DNA of 10,020 nucleotides from Bacteroidales bacterium (lineage in GTDB: Bacteria; Bacteroidota; Bacteroidia; Bacteroidales; UBA1715): NCBI GenBank assembly GCA_031262005.1, contig JAISIO010000040.1, positions 1 through 10,020 on the forward strand. The letters run 5' to 3'. The notes beneath the pieces were generated by a model. It saw nothing but the letters and a program-made list of their open reading frames with translations. It was not told the DNA's origin and did not search any database. The position numbers and the translations under genes were made by a program. Below, one piece after another: positions 1-7,190 of this stretch; within the stretch, counting starts at the first letter, position 1, and each line of letters begins with the position of its first letter.

Positions 1-2196
1 TGTTTTACCATGGACGAAAAACGCAGTGAAAGTGTTATTAAAGTTTTTTGTGATTTATATGAAAAAGGTAAAATTTACCGTGGTGTGCGCATGGTAAATT
101 GGGATCCACAGGCATTGACCGCTCTCTCGGACGAAGAGGTAATTTACAAAGAGCAACAGGGGAAAATGTATTATTTACGGTATAGAATCGTGGGAGAAAA
201 TGCTTTCGCCGTTGTTGCCACCACTCGCCCCGAAACCATAATGGGCGACACGGCAATGTGTATCAACCCTAACGACCCGAAAACCGCTCATTTGAAAGGC
301 AAACGAGTAATTGTACCACTTATCAATCGTGAAATTCCCGTAATTGAGGACGAATATGTTGATATGGAATTTGGAACAGGCTGCCTTAAAGTCACGCCTG
401 CACACGATGTGAATGATTATATGCTTGGTGAAAAATACAACCTGCCGTCAATTGATATTTTCAATGATAACGGCACCTTGAACGAAAACGGTGCACAATA
501 TGCAGGCATGGATAGGTTTGACTGTCGTAAACAGATTGAAAACGATTTGCAAGAAGCAGGATTGTTGGAAAAAGTGGAACAATACACCAATAAAGTAGGT
601 TTTTCGGAACGCACTCACGTTGCCATTGAGCCAAAACTTTCAATGCAATGGTTTTTGAAAATGGAAGAATTGGCAAAACCTGCGCTTGAAAATGTGGAAA
701 ACGATACAATCAAATTCTATCCCGAAAAATTCAAAAACACCTATCGCCATTGGATGACCAATATTAAAGATTGGTGCATTAGCCGCCAATTGTGGTGGGG
801 ACATCAAATCCCTGCCTACTATCTTCCGCAAGGTGGGTTTGTGGTAGGTGCAACGAAAGAAGCTGCCTATCAAAAAGCGTTGTCTGTGGTTAATTATCCT
901 TTGTCGATTGAAGAATTGCGTCAAGATGAAGACTGCCTTGATACATGGTTTTCATCGTGGTTGTGGCCTATTTCTGTTTTCGATGGCATAAACAATCCCG
1001 ATAATGATGAAATCAATTATTATTACCCTACAAACGACCTTGTTACCGGACCTGATATTATTTTCTTTTGGGTGGCTCGTATGATTATGTCGGGTTATGA
1101 GTATCGCCACAAGGAATGTTTCTCGAATGTGTATTTTACAGGGATTGTACGCGATAAATTGGGGCGGAAAATGAGTAAACAACTCGGAAATTCGCCGGAA
1201 CCGCTTGAATTGATTGAAAAATATGGTGCCGACGGAGTGCGTATGGGTATGATGCTTGCTGCGCCTGCCGGTAATGATATTCACTTCGATGAGGCATTGT
1301 GCGAGCAGGGACGAAATTTTTCTTCTAAAATTTGGAATGCATTTCGTTTGGTGCAAGGGTGGAACGTTGATAACACAATTGCGCAACCCGAATATGCCAA
1401 AGCAGGAATTGCCGCTATGCGTGAAAAAATCAACGAAGCAGCATTGCAAATTAAAGAACAATTTGAACACTATCGCATTTCCGAAGCTTTGATGACGGTG
1501 TACAAATTGTTTTGGGACGAATTTTCGGCATGGTATCTTGAAATTGCGAAACCTGAATATGGAACACCAATTGATGCACAAACCTACGCAACAACAATTG
1601 CATTTTTCGATGAAATTTTAAAACTCCTACACCCATTTATGCCGTTTATTACCGAAGAAATTTGGCACTATTTGGCAGTTCGTAACGAAGGCGAAAGTAT
1701 TATGGTTCAACAAGTTCCTGTATACACAACCTTCGATGCCGAATTGTTGAAACAGTATGATGAGGTGAAAGACATTATTGCCGGCATTCGTGGTGTGCGT
1801 AAAGACAAAAATATTGCATTCAAAGAAACAATACAATTATATATCAAAGGACTTGATTGCGAAAAAGCATTTGCGTTTGTTTTGATGAAAAAACTTGCCA
1901 ATATTTCGGAAATCAGTCTAACAAACGAAGATGTTGCCGATGCAGTTTCATTTCGTGTGGGTGCCGTGGAATATTTCATTCCGCTTGCACAGAAAATAAA
2001 TATTGAAGAAGAGCGCGAAAAAATTCAAGCCGAACTTACTTACATACAAGGATTTTTGCAATCGGTAGAGAAAAAATTATCGAATGAACGCTTTGTAACA
2101 AGTGCTCCTGCGGCAGTAGTAGAAGGCGAACGCAAAAAACAAGCCGATGCACTTGGAAAAATTGAAGTTTTGAAAAAACGATTGAAAAGCCTCTAA
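1..2196 (+). CDS. valS: Valine--tRNA ligase, 5'-truncated by the window edge
   Basis: Class I aminoacyl-tRNA synthetase that charges tRNA-Val in the cytoplasm. The frame is open to base 1, so the ATG at 10 is an internal Met (context F-T-M-D-E), not the start. From the usual length of about 870-880 residues I estimate that roughly 145 N-terminal residues, including the HIGH motif, lie outside. Visible in order: the CP1 editing domain with TTRPET (from 220) and GTGCLKVTPAHD (from 373); the catalytic-core segments ISRQLWWGHQIP (about 778-813) and DTWFSS (about 940-957); KMSKQLGNSPEP at 1168-1203, the KMSKS-loop variant that I recall as normal in Bacteroidota; an anticodon-binding helical domain (about 1400-1750); and a C-terminal charged coiled-coil arm (about 2000-2190). 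No frameshift or internal stop is seen. The next gene follows in the same direction after a short gap. Confidence 0.97.
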   Translation, partial: CFTMDEKRSESVIKVFCDLYEKGKIYRGVRMVNWDPQALTALSDEEVIYKEQQGKMYYLRYRIVGENAFAVVATTRPETIMGDTAMCINPNDPKTAHLKGKRVIVPLINREIPVIEDEYVDMEFGTGCLKVTPAHDVNDYMLGEKYNLPSIDIFNDNGTLNENGAQYAGMDRFDCRKQIENDLQEAGLLEKVEQYTNKVGFSERTHVAIEPKLSMQWFLKMEELAKPALENVENDTIKFYPEKFKNTYRHWMTNIKDWCISRQLWWGHQIPAYYLPQGGFVVGATKEAAYQKALSVVNYPLSIEELRQDEDCLDTWFSSWLWPISVFDGINNPDNDEINYYYPTNDLVTGPDIIFFWVARMIMSGYEYRHKECFSNVYFTGIVRDKLGRKMSKQLGNSPEPLELIEKYGADGVRMGMMLAAPAGNDIHFDEALCEQGRNFSSKIWNAFRLVQGWNVDNTIAQPEYAKAGIAAMREKINEAALQIKEQFEHYRISEALMTVYKLFWDEFSAWYLEIAKPEYGTPIDAQTYATTIAFFDEILKLLHPFMPFITEEIWHYLAVRNEGESIMVQQVPVYTTFDAELLKQYDEVKDIIAGIRGVRKDKNIAFKETIQLYIKGLDCEKAFAFVLMKKLANISEISLTNEDVADAVSFRVGAVEYFIPLAQKINIEEEREKIQAELTYIQGFLQSVEKKLSNERFVTSAPAAVVEGERKKQADALGKIEVLKKRLKSL

Positions 2197-2240
2197 ACGA
2201 GTAGTATATTGTTTGGCTAATAATAACAAATGACAATAAA

Positions 2241-2246
2241 AGAAGG
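2241..2246 (+). promoter_or_regulatory. Shine-Dalgarno-like site deciding the start of the GNAT gene
   Basis: AGAAGG stands 7 bases before the ATG at 2254. The alternative in-frame ATG at 2230 is preceded by AT-rich sequence without a purine-rich site. Most starts in this window lack such a motif, so its presence is informative but not conclusive. Confidence 0.45.
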
Positions 2247-2253
2247 TAGAATA

Positions 2254-2823
2254 ATGGAAAATGGCAAGGAATTTGAAGTTGTATTTCCAACAGCAGCAGA
2301 TAGTGAAATGTGGGCGGAACAAATTTCACAATTAATTTTAGAGGCATCGCAAGCAAAAAATTCAGGGCTTGCTCAACGTTCTCCCGAGCATATTCGTACA
2401 AAAATAAGGGAAAATAAAGCTGTGCTTGCACTTAAACGTGATGATAAAACTCTTGCAGGATTTTGTTATATAGATACATGGCAAAATGGAGAATATGTGG
2501 TAACTTCGGGACTTATTGTAAAACCTGAGTTTAGAGGAAAGGGGATTGCAACTCTCTTGAAAAAAGAGCTTTTTAACCATGCTCGAAAAAACTTCTCTCA
2601 GGCGAAAATTTTTGGACTTACTACCAGTGGAGCTGTTATAAAAATCAATTCCGATTTAGGGTATCGGGCTGCAAGTTATGCTGATATTACTACCGATAAA
2701 GGTTTTTGGAAAGGCTGTGAAACTTGTGCAAATTATGATATACTCCAACGAACAAATGGGCGTCTCTGTTTGTGCACAGCCATGCTTTACAATCCAAATG
2801 AACATGGGGCTACTGCTGAGTAA
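2254..2823 (+). CDS. GNAT acyltransferase, probable N-acylglutamate synthase of arginine biosynthesis
   Basis: A single-domain GNAT protein of 189 residues from the chosen start. The acetyl-CoA-binding motif A is VKPEFRGKGIATLL, with the R-x-x-G-x-A signature at residues 94-99, preceded by the strand VVTSGLIV (82-89). The C-terminal part holds a CETC pair (C155, C158) and a CLC pair (C172, C174) before the ending TAMLY. From memory, this layout (SPE near residue 43, WKGC, CTAMLY) matches the Bacteroidota family encoded beside argG and regarded as the N-acetyl- or N-succinylglutamate synthase that starts arginine synthesis. The family is well supported; the substrate is inferred. An in-frame ATG at 2230 would add eight residues. 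I prefer 2254 because AGAAGG (2241-2246) lies 7 bases upstream and the extra residues are outside the conserved part. It may be cotranscribed with valS. No arginine gene follows: the unit ends at the hairpin at 2888. Confidence 0.85.
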   Translation: MENGKEFEVVFPTAADSEMWAEQISQLILEASQAKNSGLAQRSPEHIRTKIRENKAVLALKRDDKTLAGFCYIDTWQNGEYVVTSGLIVKPEFRGKGIATLLKKELFNHARKNFSQAKIFGLTTSGAVIKINSDLGYRAASYADITTDKGFWKGCETCANYDILQRTNGRLCLCTAMLYNPNEHGATAE

Positions 2824-2887
2824 ACGAAAAACAATAGACAACGGAGTGTACTTTGTTAGGGTATAAGTGTTCGTGTTTACTATGTAC

Positions 2888-2917
2888 AAAAAAATCTGCT
2901 GTAAAGCAGATTTTTTT
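2888..2917. terminator. Bidirectional intrinsic terminator between convergent genes
   Basis: A perfect inverted repeat: seven A, TCTGCT, the loop GTAA, AGCAGA, seven T. The 6-bp mixed core is extended by A/T pairs to 13 bp, and each strand reads a hairpin followed by a T-run. It lies 64 bases after the GNAT stop codon and 2 bases from the stop of the minus-strand exonuclease gene, so one element can end both transcripts. On the plus strand the RNA loop GUAA is a GNRA tetraloop. Confidence 0.9.
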
Positions 2918-2919
2918 GT

Positions 2920-3687
2920 TTATTTACCCATGCCTCGCAATTTTATTGCCGTAATCACCTGCTTGGTATTTGAAAGAAACTCACCTTGCATCATCCAAGC
3001 GTAATAGTTTGGGTCTTTGCGGAATACATCTTCAACAATCTGTCCTTTGTATTTTCCAAAATTGAACACCTCTTGTTTTTTATCGTTGAAAATAATTCGT
3101 CCGGCAAAATCGGCATTATTAGTATGAGCAGTAAATTCACTGAGAAATTTTACTGAATTTTCCATATCAGGATAGCGATCAAGTTGCGCTTTGAGTACTT
3201 CGTAGGTTGCCAAAGTATCGGCATCAGCAGAGTGCGCATTGGTTAAATCTTTGTTGCAATAAAACTGATATGCAGCCGAAAGCGTGCGAGCTTCTTTTTT
3301 CAAAAACAATACGTGTACATCAATACATTTTGCTTTTGCCCAATTAAAATCTATATTCACACGATTAAACTCTTCGGCGAGCAACGGAATATCGAATTTG
3401 TTGGAATTGTAACCGGCAATGTCGCAATCACTCATCAGTTGAGCAATTTCCCGAGCAATTTCCTTAAACGTAGGTTTGTCCACAACATCGGCATCATAAA
3501 TTCCGTGTATTTCCGATGCTTGTTTTGGAATTGGCATTTCGGGATTTACTCTATAGGTGTGTTTGTGTTCGCTACCATTTGGCATCACTTTTAGTAGGGC
3601 AATTTCTACAATTCTATCAGTAACAATATTGATTCCGGTAGTTTCTAAATCAAAAAATACTAAGGGGCGGGTTAGGTTCAAGTTCAT
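2920..3687 (-). CDS. DEDDh-family 3'-5' exonuclease (DnaQ-like) with ExoX-like C-terminal domain
   Basis: A predicted cytoplasmic 3'-5' exonuclease of 255 residues. The DnaQ/RNase T fold is seen in Exo I (FDLETTG, with D13 and E15), Exo II (AGYNSNKFDIPLL, with D99) and Exo III (HSADAD, with H152 and D157, the H-x-A-x-x-D pattern of the DEDDh type). All five catalytic residues are present. A separate C-terminal module (about 205-250: FNFGKYKGQ, then DPNYYAWM) resembles the small domain at the end of exodeoxyribonuclease X-like proteins. It is too short and differently built to be a PolC exonuclease. It follows dnaN on the same strand with a 98-base gap and no clear promoter, so cotranscription with the clamp gene is likely. 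A proofreading or repair role with the clamp-bound polymerase is inferred; whether it is the true epsilon subunit cannot be told from one gene. Confidence 0.93.
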   Translation of the reverse strand: MNLNLTRPLVFFDLETTGINIVTDRIVEIALLKVMPNGSEHKHTYRVNPEMPIPKQASEIHGIYDADVVDKPTFKEIAREIAQLMSDCDIAGYNSNKFDIPLLAEEFNRVNIDFNWAKAKCIDVHVLFLKKEARTLSAAYQFYCNKDLTNAHSADADTLATYEVLKAQLDRYPDMENSVKFLSEFTAHTNNADFAGRIIFNDKKQEVFNFGKYKGQIVEDVFRKDPNYYAWMMQGEFLSNTKQVITAIKLRGMGK

Positions 3688-3724
3688 AAGAATAAAGTTT
3701 TTATTAGAAACAAGAAATTAGAAA

Positions 3725-3764
3725 ACGAGGAGACAAGGATAGTTTTATTTCCTTGTCTCCTCGT
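3725..3764 (-). repeat. 15-bp inverted repeat between dnaN and the exonuclease gene
   Basis: ACGAGGAGACAAGGA at 3725-3739 is exactly complementary to 3750-3764, with a 10-base A/T-rich loop at 3740-3749. In the minus-strand transcript it lies 37 bases upstream of the exonuclease start and is followed by UUUUC and more U-rich sequence. It could act as a weak terminator after dnaN, an attenuator for the exonuclease, or an RNA-end stabiliser. The pairing is certain; the function is inferred. Confidence 0.8.
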
Positions 3765-3784
3765 CCCTAAAACCTCGTCTCCTC
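3751..3784. repeat. Degenerate 8-base tandem repeat, unit CCTYGTCT, next to the dnaN stop
   Basis: Read on the plus strand, the units are CCTTGTCT (3751-3758), CCTCGTCC (3759-3766), a 6-base interruption CTAAAA (3767-3772), CCTCGTCT (3773-3780) and a partial CCTC (3781-3784). The inverted copy at 3725-3739 contains the same unit in the opposite orientation. The array ends one base before the dnaN stop codon at 3786-3788. Confidence 0.7.
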
Positions 3785-3785
3785 A

Positions 3786-4907
3786 TTATACCATCATTGG
3801 CATTAAAAGCATCAAAATATCTTCGTTTTCATCCTCTTGTTCCATTGGCATAATCAATCCGGCACGCACGGCATCAGAGAGTTGCATACACACTTCTACG
3901 CTATTGATATTTTGTAAAATATCAAGCAAAAATTTCGATTTAAAACCAATTGTCATTTCTTCGCCATCGTATTGGCAATTCAATTGTTCTTGTCCCGATG
4001 ATGAAAAATCAATATCTTGTGCTGAGAGAAGCAGATTTGTTCCACCCATTTCCAATTTTGCCAAATTGCTTGCCGCATTTGCAAACAGCGATACAATTTT
4101 TAGCTTATTGTAAAAATCGGTTCTATCAACCACTAATTTATTGGGATTTTGTGTTGGTATAACAGCTTGATAAGCAGGGTATTTTCCTTCAATCAATCGA
4201 CAAACCATACGATAGTTGGTAAGATTGAAGAAAGCATTTTTGCTATCGAATTCCACCGTGATAGAATTACCGTCTTTAGCAAGAATATTTTTAAGAATAT
4301 TAGCAGTTTTTTTCGGTAAAATGAAAGAAGCATCTTTGTCCGACTTAATATCACTACGAGTGTAGCGAGCTAATTTATGAGAATCGGTAGCAACAAAACG
4401 GAAATGTTCGGTTGTTAATTCCACTAAAATACCGTTCATTACGGGACGCATATCATCGTCGCCGGTAGCAAAGAGTGTGCTTGCAATACCTTTTTGCATA
4501 ATTTCGGAATCAATTGTTACTGATGAAAATTCTTCTTCCAATTGTGGTAATCTTGGAAATTCATCGCCATTTTGACCTACAATACTGAATTTACCACTTG
4601 TAGAAAGAATGTCTATTTGATAATTGTCCAAATTTATCTTAAAAGTTAAGGGCTGATCTGTAAATTCTTTTAACAAGTCGGTCAAACGTTTTGCGTCAAT
4701 AGCAATAGTGCCATCGCCTTTTGCATTAGAAAGTTGCATTTCGGTATTGAGCGTGGTTTCCAAATCCGATGCTGCAATTTTTAGGGTATTTCCGTTAAGA
4801 TTAAATAAAAAATTATCTAAAATAGGAAGTGAATTTTTTGAGTTGATAACTGATTTTACAATGTTCAGTTGAGCCAAAAGTTCCGAAGTTGATACTATAA
4901 ATTCCAT
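3786..4907 (-). CDS. dnaN: DNA polymerase III beta subunit (sliding clamp)
   Basis: The ring-shaped processivity clamp that tethers DNA polymerase III and other factors to DNA. At 373 residues it has the normal length for three tandem clamp domains (about 1-125, 126-250, 251-373). Family signatures include SLPILDNFLF (26-35), the domain 2 segment with MRPVMNGI (153-160), ATDSHKLARY (173-182) contributing to the peptide-binding pocket, LIEGKYPAYQAVIP (238-251), and the C-terminal LLMPMMV (367-373), equivalent to the usual MPMRL/MPMML end that closes the client-binding pocket. The start at 4907 fits the conserved N-terminus; no Shine-Dalgarno site precedes it. It is the middle gene of gyrB-dnaN-exonuclease, 91 bases after the gyrB stop. 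Short tandem repeats abut both ends of the reading frame. Confidence 0.98.
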   Translation of the reverse strand: MEFIVSTSELLAQLNIVKSVINSKNSLPILDNFLFNLNGNTLKIAASDLETTLNTEMQLSNAKGDGTIAIDAKRLTDLLKEFTDQPLTFKINLDNYQIDILSTSGKFSIVGQNGDEFPRLPQLEEEFSSVTIDSEIMQKGIASTLFATGDDDMRPVMNGILVELTTEHFRFVATDSHKLARYTRSDIKSDKDASFILPKKTANILKNILAKDGNSITVEFDSKNAFFNLTNYRMVCRLIEGKYPAYQAVIPTQNPNKLVVDRTDFYNKLKIVSLFANAASNLAKLEMGGTNLLLSAQDIDFSSSGQEQLNCQYDGEEMTIGFKSKFLLDILQNINSVEVCMQLSDAVRAGLIMPMEQEDENEDILMLLMPMMV

Positions 4908-4910
4908 ATA

Positions 4911-4973
4911 TTTAATGGTTAATTGTTAATGATTAATGGTTAATTATCGGTGGTTAATGATAAATGGTTACAG
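4911..4973. repeat. Nine-unit degenerate 7-base tandem repeat (GTTAATG) directly upstream of dnaN
   Basis: Consecutive 7-base units on the plus strand are TTTAATG, GTTAATT, GTTAATG, ATTAATG, GTTAATT, ATCGGTG, GTTAATG, ATAAATG and GTTACAG, the last ones more diverged. On the coding (minus) strand this reads as repeated CATTAAC. The array starts three bases from the dnaN ATG and fills 63 of the 91 bases between gyrB and dnaN, so it occupies the place of the leader and ribosome-binding region. The period is directly visible; no function is known to me. Confidence 0.8.
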
Positions 4974-4998
4974 GGTAATATAAGCATTTATTATTATT

Positions 4999-6966
4999 TT
5001 AAGCATCTATATTTGCATATTTAGCATTAGTTTCAATAAATTCACGGCGCGGAGCAACGTCTTCGCCCATAAGCATAGAGAAAATGCGATCGGCTTCGGC
5101 ACTGCTTTCTATGGTAACTTGTTTTAGTGTACGGTTTGCCGGATTCATGGTGGTATCTGCCAACTGGTCGGCATTCATTTCTCCAAGACCTTTGTAACGC
5201 TGAATGGTTACACCGCCTTCTTTTCCGCCTGAAAGTTCTTCTATAGCAGCAATCCTATCTTCTTCCGTCCAGCAGTAACGCTCTTGTTTGTTACGTTTTG
5301 ATTTTACCAAATAGAGTGGGGGAGCAGCAATGTATAAATGACCAAATTCTATCAATTCTTTCATAAAACGGAAGAATAGGGTCATTATCAAGGTTTCAAT
5401 GTGGCTACCGTCTACGTCGGCATCACACATGATTATAATTTTATGATAACGTAATTTTTCGAGATTGATAGCTTTGCTGTCTTCCTCAGTTCCAATAGTA
5501 ATACCAAGTGCTTTAAAAATATTGCTAATTTCTTCGCTTTCAAATATTTTGTGCATCATAGCTTTCTCGACATTCAAAATTTTACCTTTTAACGGTAGAA
5601 TTGCTTGAAATTCACGATCGCGCCCTTGCTTTGCCGTACCACCTGCAGAATCTCCTTCGACTAAGAATAATTCGCATTTCTCAGGATTACGGCTTGAACA
5701 ATCCGAAAGTTTACCGGGCAACCCACCACCCGACATTGGATTTTTGCGCTGAATATTTTCACGAGCTTTGCGTGCAGCGTGGCGAGCCATAGCCGCAAGT
5801 ATTACTTTTTCAACGATCGTTTTTGCCTCTTTCGGATGTTCTTCCAAATAATTTCCAAGAGCTTCGCCTACAGCTTGATCCACCACACCCATAGTTTCGT
5901 TGTTGCCGAGCTTGGTTTTAGTCTGTCCCTCAAATTGCGGCTCGGCAACTTTCACCGAAATTACGGCAGTCATACCCTCACGGAAGTCATTACCATCAAT
6001 TTCTATCTTTTGTTTTTCAAGTTTGTCGAGCAATTTATTGTCTTCGGCGTATTTTTTGAGTGTTCGAGTAAGTGCACGACGAAAACCGGCAACGTGAGTA
6101 CCGCCTTCTATAGTGTTAATATTATTGACGTATGAGTGAATATTTTCGCTAAATGATGTATTATATGTCATGGCGATTTCCACAGGAGAACCGAATTTTT
6201 CAGTATTTATGTGAATTACTTCTTCGATAAGTCGTTCGCGGGTTCCCTCCAAAAAGCGTACAAATTCACTTAACCCTTCGCTGGAATAGAATTGTTCACT
6301 GTGGAACGAGCCATCTTCCAATGTTTCGCGAGTATCGGTAAGCGAGATTAGGATACCAGCATTTAAATATGATAATTCTCGCAAACGAGCCGCAAGTGTT
6401 TCATATTTATATTCATGGTGTATGAAAATAGTGCGGTCGGGAAGAAAAGTCTGTGTAGTTCCTCGTTTATCCGAAGTGCCGATTTCTTTCACTGCGTACA
6501 TTGGTACTCCACATTGATATTCTTGGCGATACATTTTTCCGTTTCTGCATACAGTGGTGGTCATGTGACTCGAAAGAGCATTTACGCACGAAACCCCAAC
6601 ACCGTGCAAACCACCAGAAACTTTATATGAATCTTTATCGAATTTACCTCCGGCATGCAGCACGGTCATTACTACTTCAAGTGCCGATTTTTTTTCTTTT
6701 GGATGCATATCCACCGGAATACCGCGCCCATCGTCTTCTACGGTAATAGAATTATCGGGATTAATTGTTACCGAAATATTTTTACAGTAGCCAGCCATAG
6801 CCTCGTCTATAGAGTTGTCTACAACTTCATAAACCAAGTGGTGTAAACCTTTTTCGCCAATGTCGCCAATGTACATCGCCGGACGTTTGCGTACCGCTTC
6901 CAAACCTTCTAATACCTGAATACTATCAGCAGAATATTCTTTCGGTGCTTTTATTTCTTCGCTCAT
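4999..6966 (-). CDS. gyrB: DNA gyrase subunit B
   Basis: The ATPase subunit of DNA gyrase, which with GyrA introduces negative supercoils. The product has 655 residues, the short form without the large insertion found in enteric GyrB. Visible parts: the GHKL ATPase domain with YEVVDNSIDEA (E47 the expected catalytic base, N51 for Mg), EDDGRGIPV (77-85), LHAGGKF (103-109) and GGLHGVG (118-124); the transducer with the QTKTKLGN loop (348-355); the TOPRIM domain with EGDSAGG (E437, D439) and DADVDG (D515, D517) as metal ligands; the LPLKGKILNVEK segment (457-468); and the C-terminal RYKGLGEMNADQL (590-602). It could in principle be ParE, but the length and overall match favour GyrB. No upstream partner is within reach: a 224-base region with a terminator separates it from the GldJ-like gene, so it probably has its own promoter and leads the dnaN-exonuclease cluster. 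Confidence 0.97.
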   Translation of the reverse strand: MSEEIKAPKEYSADSIQVLEGLEAVRKRPAMYIGDIGEKGLHHLVYEVVDNSIDEAMAGYCKNISVTINPDNSITVEDDGRGIPVDMHPKEKKSALEVVMTVLHAGGKFDKDSYKVSGGLHGVGVSCVNALSSHMTTTVCRNGKMYRQEYQCGVPMYAVKEIGTSDKRGTTQTFLPDRTIFIHHEYKYETLAARLRELSYLNAGILISLTDTRETLEDGSFHSEQFYSSEGLSEFVRFLEGTRERLIEEVIHINTEKFGSPVEIAMTYNTSFSENIHSYVNNINTIEGGTHVAGFRRALTRTLKKYAEDNKLLDKLEKQKIEIDGNDFREGMTAVISVKVAEPQFEGQTKTKLGNNETMGVVDQAVGEALGNYLEEHPKEAKTIVEKVILAAMARHAARKARENIQRKNPMSGGGLPGKLSDCSSRNPEKCELFLVEGDSAGGTAKQGRDREFQAILPLKGKILNVEKAMMHKIFESEEISNIFKALGITIGTEEDSKAINLEKLRYHKIIIMCDADVDGSHIETLIMTLFFRFMKELIEFGHLYIAAPPLYLVKSKRNKQERYCWTEEDRIAAIEELSGGKEGGVTIQRYKGLGEMNADQLADTTMNPANRTLKQVTIESSAEADRIFSMLMGEDVAPRREFIETNAKYANIDA

Positions 6967-7138
6967 ATTTTTTGTTTATCGTAATGATTTGCAGTGTATT
7001 ATACTGCAATAATTTAATTTAATGTTCTTATTGAAAAATATACAGCGAATGTACGCATTTTAATTGGGTGAACGACCGATTTTTTGATTGAAATAATAAG
7101 AATTTATTAACAATCGGAATCGATAAACGATGAGTATA
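6967..7138. other. Intergenic region upstream of gyrB
   Basis: AT-rich DNA between the gyrB start and the terminator of the GldJ-like gene. Apart from the near-palindrome at 6989-7009 I find no convincing Bacteroidota-type -7 box (TAnnTTTG) on the gyrB strand. The closest is TATTTTTC (7040-7033, minus strand), one base off and without a good -33 partner. No small gene or RNA gene is evident. Confidence 0.5.
6989..7009. promoter_or_regulatory. Near-palindrome upstream of gyrB, candidate operator or leader hairpin
   Basis: TTGCAGT and ACTGCAA form 7-base arms around GTATTAT, which itself adds a G-T and a T-A pair. It lies 22 bases upstream of the gyrB ATG, in the expected promoter or leader zone. 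Symmetry suggests a dimeric protein site or an RNA hairpin. No regulator can be named. Confidence 0.45.
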
Positions 7139-7179
7139 GTTCAAAAAAAAAGCCCCGAATGGGGCTTTTTTTTTTGAAC
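7139..7179 (-). terminator. Strong intrinsic terminator after the GldJ-like gene
   Basis: GTTC, nine A and GCCCC pair with GGGGC, ten T and GAAC around the loop GAAT. The GC core of five pairs is flanked by A and T runs, so either strand reads as a hairpin followed by a T-tract. It starts 11 bases past the stop codon of the minus-strand lipoprotein gene and isolates that unit from gyrB. Confidence 0.92.
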
Positions 7180-7190
7180 AGTTATATTTT

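Noticed and set aside
1168..1182. KMSKQ instead of KMSKS in ValS
   Set aside because: I recall KMSKQLGNSPDP as the normal form in Bacteroidota ValS, so this is a lineage trait rather than an anomaly.
952..1581. Long open frame antisense to valS (about 209 codons)
   Set aside because: It lies wholly inside the conserved valS coding region, its product is rich in Cys, His and Phe with no recognisable domain, and it has no start signal. It is a shadow of the real gene.
2197..2253. Promoter between valS and the GNAT gene
   Set aside because: The sequence ATTGTTTG resembles the Bacteroidota -7 box but has AT in place of TA, and no -33 partner is visible. Read-through from valS explains expression as well.
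2036..2431. Minus-strand open frame spanning the valS-GNAT junction (about 131 codons)
   Set aside because: It overlaps two well-supported genes on the other strand, is Leu/Phe-rich because it is the complement of A-rich codons, and resembles no family.
4911..4973. CRISPR array
   Set aside because: The units are contiguous 7-mers without spacers, so this is a simple tandem repeat.
3688..4998. Chromosome origin near dnaN and gyrB
   Set aside because: I see no cluster of DnaA boxes (TTATNCACA) in the intergenic regions and no dnaA gene. The heptamer repeat does not match a DnaA box.
4981..5006. Direct repeat TAAGCAT at the gyrB stop
   Set aside because: A 7-base match in very AT-rich sequence is easily chance, and the gyrB C-terminus looks complete.
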